Below, piece by piece: positions 5,596-7,549 of a stretch of DNA of 7,549 nucleotides. A model generated the notes under the pieces. It saw nothing but the letters and a program-made list of their open reading frames with translations. It was not told the origin of the DNA and did no database searches. How positions within the stretch are numbered: the stretch's first letter is position 1; every line of letters starts with the position of its first letter. Origin of the DNA: Clostridia bacterium (lineage in GTDB: Bacteria; Bacillota; Clostridia; Oscillospirales; Butyricicoccaceae); the NCBI GenBank assembly GCA_017560175.1, contig JAFYOK010000294.1, positions 1 through 7,549 of the forward strand. Reading direction: 5' to 3'. The translations under genes and the position numbers were made by a program.

Positions 5596-6549
5596 TTATT
5601 CTTCTTCAAACAGGGCATCCAGCAGGGCTTCCACATTCTCATCGGAATATTCGATTTCTGCCGAATACTGCCGCGTGACATCGAGTAAATCATCGATGCT
5701 CACCGCCCCATGCAGCACAGCATGGGTATGGCAGAGGGCGTGGATCATGCGGTAGCTCAATACGGCAAAGGCTGCGCGGCCTTCATAGTCGCCATCCTCC
5801 AGCGCACCGGGCAGGTGGCGATAAAGGAAATAGACCAACAGCTGCTCGAAGGCGATCTCCCACGCCTCACCTTCGGGGAAAGGTACAGCGGTCAGGTCGG
5901 CCTGCTGCAGTTCTGTCAGACGGTCGGTCCAGCTTTCTTCCAGGCGCTCCAACTCCATATAGATATCGGCCCACTCGGCAAAGCTGCGGTCGGGCAAGGG
6001 CAGCTGGGCTTCTTCCAGAATGGCCTCGGCGCGTTCTTCCACGCTGCGGCTGCGATCCTGGGCAATATCGGTGAGGACGGCTCTCCAATCGAGCAGAGAA
6101 GCGTCTGCCGCGGGCAAAGTCTCCACTTCCCCATCATCCTCCAGCGTGACCAAAGTGGTCTTAGAGGGTCGTTTTAAGATCAATGCGGCTGCCGCCTCGC
6201 AGCAGAGCCCCAGACCGATCTCGGTGCGGCCTTCAAAGAAGCTGCGGTATCGGGGATGGTCGCTGCAGATCTGGCAGAGGCAGTCTTCGCCAAGGCCGAT
6301 GATCAGATCGCATAATCCTTCTTTATTAAGGAAGGGGCAGCGCTCGTGTTCGCCCAATATAAAATGAGGCGGTTCTGCCGTGCGGTCGATGCCCTTCTGC
6401 AAACGCTCGCCCAATGGGCCTGTAACGGCATCATAACGAGCCAGCGACTCGGTATCGACGTCGATTTCCCAACCGATGCAGCAGCTGTGTTTGCAATCGC
6501 CGGCAATGCAGCGAAATTCTCTATAGTAATCCGGTGCGATCAGTTTCAT
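5596..6549 (-). CDS. FliB-like (flagellin lysine N-methylase family) cysteine-rich protein
   Basis: The protein of 317 residues begins MKLIAPDYYREFRCIAGDC, the hallmark of the family usually annotated as flagellin lysine N-methylase (FliB). Cysteines at 14, 19, 23, 24, 71, 80, 90, 92, 95, 116 and 117 form the expected pattern (RCxxxxCxxxCC, CPFL...GLC, CLCQIC, GLCCEAA), probably a metal centre. The C-terminal two thirds are acidic, alpha-helical and poorly conserved. Salmonella FliB methylates lysines of flagellin and is about 400 residues, so this one is shorter. No flagellar gene is in the window, and homologues occur in non-motile Clostridia, so the substrate is open. The start ATG 6549 has AAGGGGG 7 nt upstream. 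It is transcribed alone, divergently from the MalY-like gene, and lies directly upstream of the SLH gene on the same strand. The family is confident; the activity is inferred. Confidence 0.85.
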   Translation of the reverse strand: MKLIAPDYYREFRCIAGDCKHSCCIGWEIDVDTESLARYDAVTGPLGERLQKGIDRTAEPPHFILGEHERCPFLNKEGLCDLIIGLGEDCLCQICSDHPRYRSFFEGRTEIGLGLCCEAAAALILKRPSKTTLVTLEDDGEVETLPAADASLLDWRAVLTDIAQDRSRSVEERAEAILEEAQLPLPDRSFAEWADIYMELERLEESWTDRLTELQQADLTAVPFPEGEAWEIAFEQLLVYFLYRHLPGALEDGDYEGRAAFAVLSYRMIHALCHTHAVLHGAVSIDDLLDVTRQYSAEIEYSDENVEALLDALFEEE

Positions 6550-6569
6550 AAATAAACCCCCTTACAACT

Positions 6570-6604
6570 ATTATGATTTTACCATAGGAATCCATAAAAA
6601 ACTA
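6570..6604 (-). promoter_or_regulatory. Probable promoter of the FliB-like gene
   Basis: On the minus strand TATGG then TAAAAT (6581-6576) is an extended -10 element. CATAAT (6575-6570) directly behind it is an alternative -10. The matching -35 position (TAGTTT, 6604-6599) is poor, so the extended -10 would have to carry the activity. Transcription would start near 6569, about 20 nt before the ATG. The direct repeat CCATA at 6582 and 6592 (plus strand) falls in the spacer. Confidence 0.42.
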
Positions 6605-6633
6605 TTGCTTTTTTGTGCAGACTTGCCTAAAAT
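6605..6633 (+). promoter_or_regulatory. Probable promoter of the MalY/PatB-like gene
   Basis: TTGCTT (6605-6610) is followed by a 17-nt spacer and TAAAAT (6628-6633). Predicted start is near 6640, about 35 nt before the ATG. Its -35 abuts the -35 position of the divergent FliB-like promoter. A later TTATAA (6648-6653) lacks a properly spaced -35. Confidence 0.55.
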
Positions 6634-6674
6634 GAAAGTAGTGCAAATTATAACAGATAAGGAGAATCTGCTTT

Positions 6675-7549
6675 ATGAAATTTGATTTTACTTCGATCAT
6701 CGATCGTCACGGTAAGGATGCTATCGCTGTTGAAGCTCCCGGTAAGGGCGGCGGTTTTGCTCCTCCGGGCCCCATTGAAGGCTTTGATGTTATCCCCATG
6801 TGGGTTGCTGATATGAACTTTGCAACCGCTCCCTCCATCCCCCAGTCGATCATCGAGCGCGTACAGCATCCTGCTTACGGCTACTTTGCTCCCCGTCAGG
6901 AATATCTGGATGGTATCGTCAACTGGCACAAGACCCGCAACGGCGTCGAGTGCATGGAACATAAGCACATCGGCTACGCCAACAGCGTTCTGGGCGGCGT
7001 TGTCACAGCACTGAATGTCATGTGCTCCAAGGGTGATAAGGTTCTGGTCCACTCTCCCACATATGTCGGTTTCACAGGCTCTCTGATCAACAACGGTTAT
7101 AAGATCGTTCACTCCGCTCTGGAGATCGACGAGCAGGGCGTCTACCGCATGAACTTTGAAGACATGGAAGAGAAGATCGTCAAGAACAAGATCCATTGCG
7201 CCATCATGTGCTCTCCCCACAACCCCACAGGCCGTGTCTGGGAACAGTGGGAGCTGGAGAAGGCTATGGAGCTGTATAAGAAGCACGATGTCTTCGTTAT
7301 CTCCGACGAGATCTGGTCTGACCTGGTCATGCCCGGCTACAAGCACATCCCCACACAGATGGTTTCCGAAGATGCAAAGCAGCGCACCGTTGCTGTCTAC
7401 GCTCCTTCCAAGACCTTCAACCTGGCCGGTCTGGTCGGTTCCTACACCGTTATCTACAACAACTGGCTGCGTGACCGCTGCAACAAGGAATCCAGCCTGA
7501 GCCACTACAACCAGATGAACGTCCTCTCTATGTACGGCTGCATCGGCGC
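6675..7549 (+). CDS. MalY/PatB-type PLP-dependent C-S lyase (aminotransferase fold), 3' end missing
   Basis: This is the first 291 codons of a fold-type I PLP enzyme related to MalY/PatB cystathionine beta-lyases, about 390 residues when complete, so about 100 are beyond the window. MWVADMNFATAPSI (42-55) and AYGYFAPRQEY (67-77) are N-terminal family marks. SPHNPTGRVW (180-189) gives the PLP-contacting N183. SDEIWSDL (210-217) gives D211, which pairs with the pyridine nitrogen. YAPSKTFNLAGL (242-253) gives the Schiff-base lysine K246. SHYNQMNVLSMYG matches the MalY-type helix. Expected chemistry is beta-elimination on cystathionine or cysteine, releasing thiol or sulfide, pyruvate and ammonia; transamination or another substrate is possible. 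The start ATG has AAGGAG 10 nt upstream. The N-terminus carries a Gly/Pro-rich stretch (residues 23-37) where many relatives have only a short NSxKWD-like turn. Codon choice is biased, suggesting good expression. It faces away from the FliB-like gene. Confidence 0.88.
   Translation, partial: MKFDFTSIIDRHGKDAIAVEAPGKGGGFAPPGPIEGFDVIPMWVADMNFATAPSIPQSIIERVQHPAYGYFAPRQEYLDGIVNWHKTRNGVECMEHKHIGYANSVLGGVVTALNVMCSKGDKVLVHSPTYVGFTGSLINNGYKIVHSALEIDEQGVYRMNFEDMEEKIVKNKIHCAIMCSPHNPTGRVWEQWELEKAMELYKKHDVFVISDEIWSDLVMPGYKHIPTQMVSEDAKQRTVAVYAPSKTFNLAGLVGSYTVIYNNWLRDRCNKESSLSHYNQMNVLSMYGCIG

Noticed and set aside
6648..7505. A 285-codon minus-strand frame opposite the MalY-like gene
   Set aside because: It is a shadow of the biased codon use of the PLP enzyme, whose catalytic motifs are all on the plus strand.

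Overview
The window reads as chromosomal DNA of a low-to-medium GC anaerobic Firmicute. An Oscillospiraceae-like gut Clostridium is the best guess, because of the style of its SLH surface protein, a hairpin-rich intergenic repeat of a kind common in these genomes, Gram-positive Shine-Dalgarno sites and sigma-A promoters. The lineage is an inference; no rRNA or marker gene is present.

Layout. Positions 1-1789 (minus strand) hold a three-gene operon: a CutC/PF03932 TIM-barrel protein, a ROK-family sugar kinase, and the first 56 codons of a NagA-like amidohydrolase. The genes are joined by two ATGA stop/start overlaps and driven by a near-consensus promoter (1823-1851) that reaches into the end of the gene upstream. 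That gene (1829-2239, minus) encodes a small DUF559 PD-(D/E)XK-like protein. Next comes a 149-bp repeat made of nested hairpins (2315-2463), then the strong terminator (2504-2536) of the largest gene.

That gene (2587-5247, minus) encodes an 886-residue secreted protein with S-layer homology (SLH) domains. Its codon bias is extreme. It has a textbook extended -10 promoter (5410-5438) and a roughly 155-nt structured 5' leader, with a cluster of repeated CATT-type motifs just upstream of the -35. Upstream and co-oriented, but separated by its own terminator, lies a cysteine-rich FliB-like (flagellin lysine N-methylase family) gene (5596-6549, minus). A 125-bp divergent promoter region separates it from a MalY/PatB-type PLP-dependent C-S lyase (6675 to the window end, plus strand), which is cut by the window edge.

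How they may work together. The cutC-ROK-amidohydrolase cluster looks like amino-sugar salvage (phosphorylate, then deacetylate) with CutC in an unassigned role. The SLH protein looks like a very highly expressed wall-surface protein. The adjacent FliB-like protein may modify lysines on a surface protein, but this is speculation from proximity. No CRISPR array, tRNA, rRNA, transposase or phage gene is visible. The most interesting signals are the SLH-gene leader and upstream repeat cluster, the FliB-like/SLH adjacency, and the CutC-ROK coupling.
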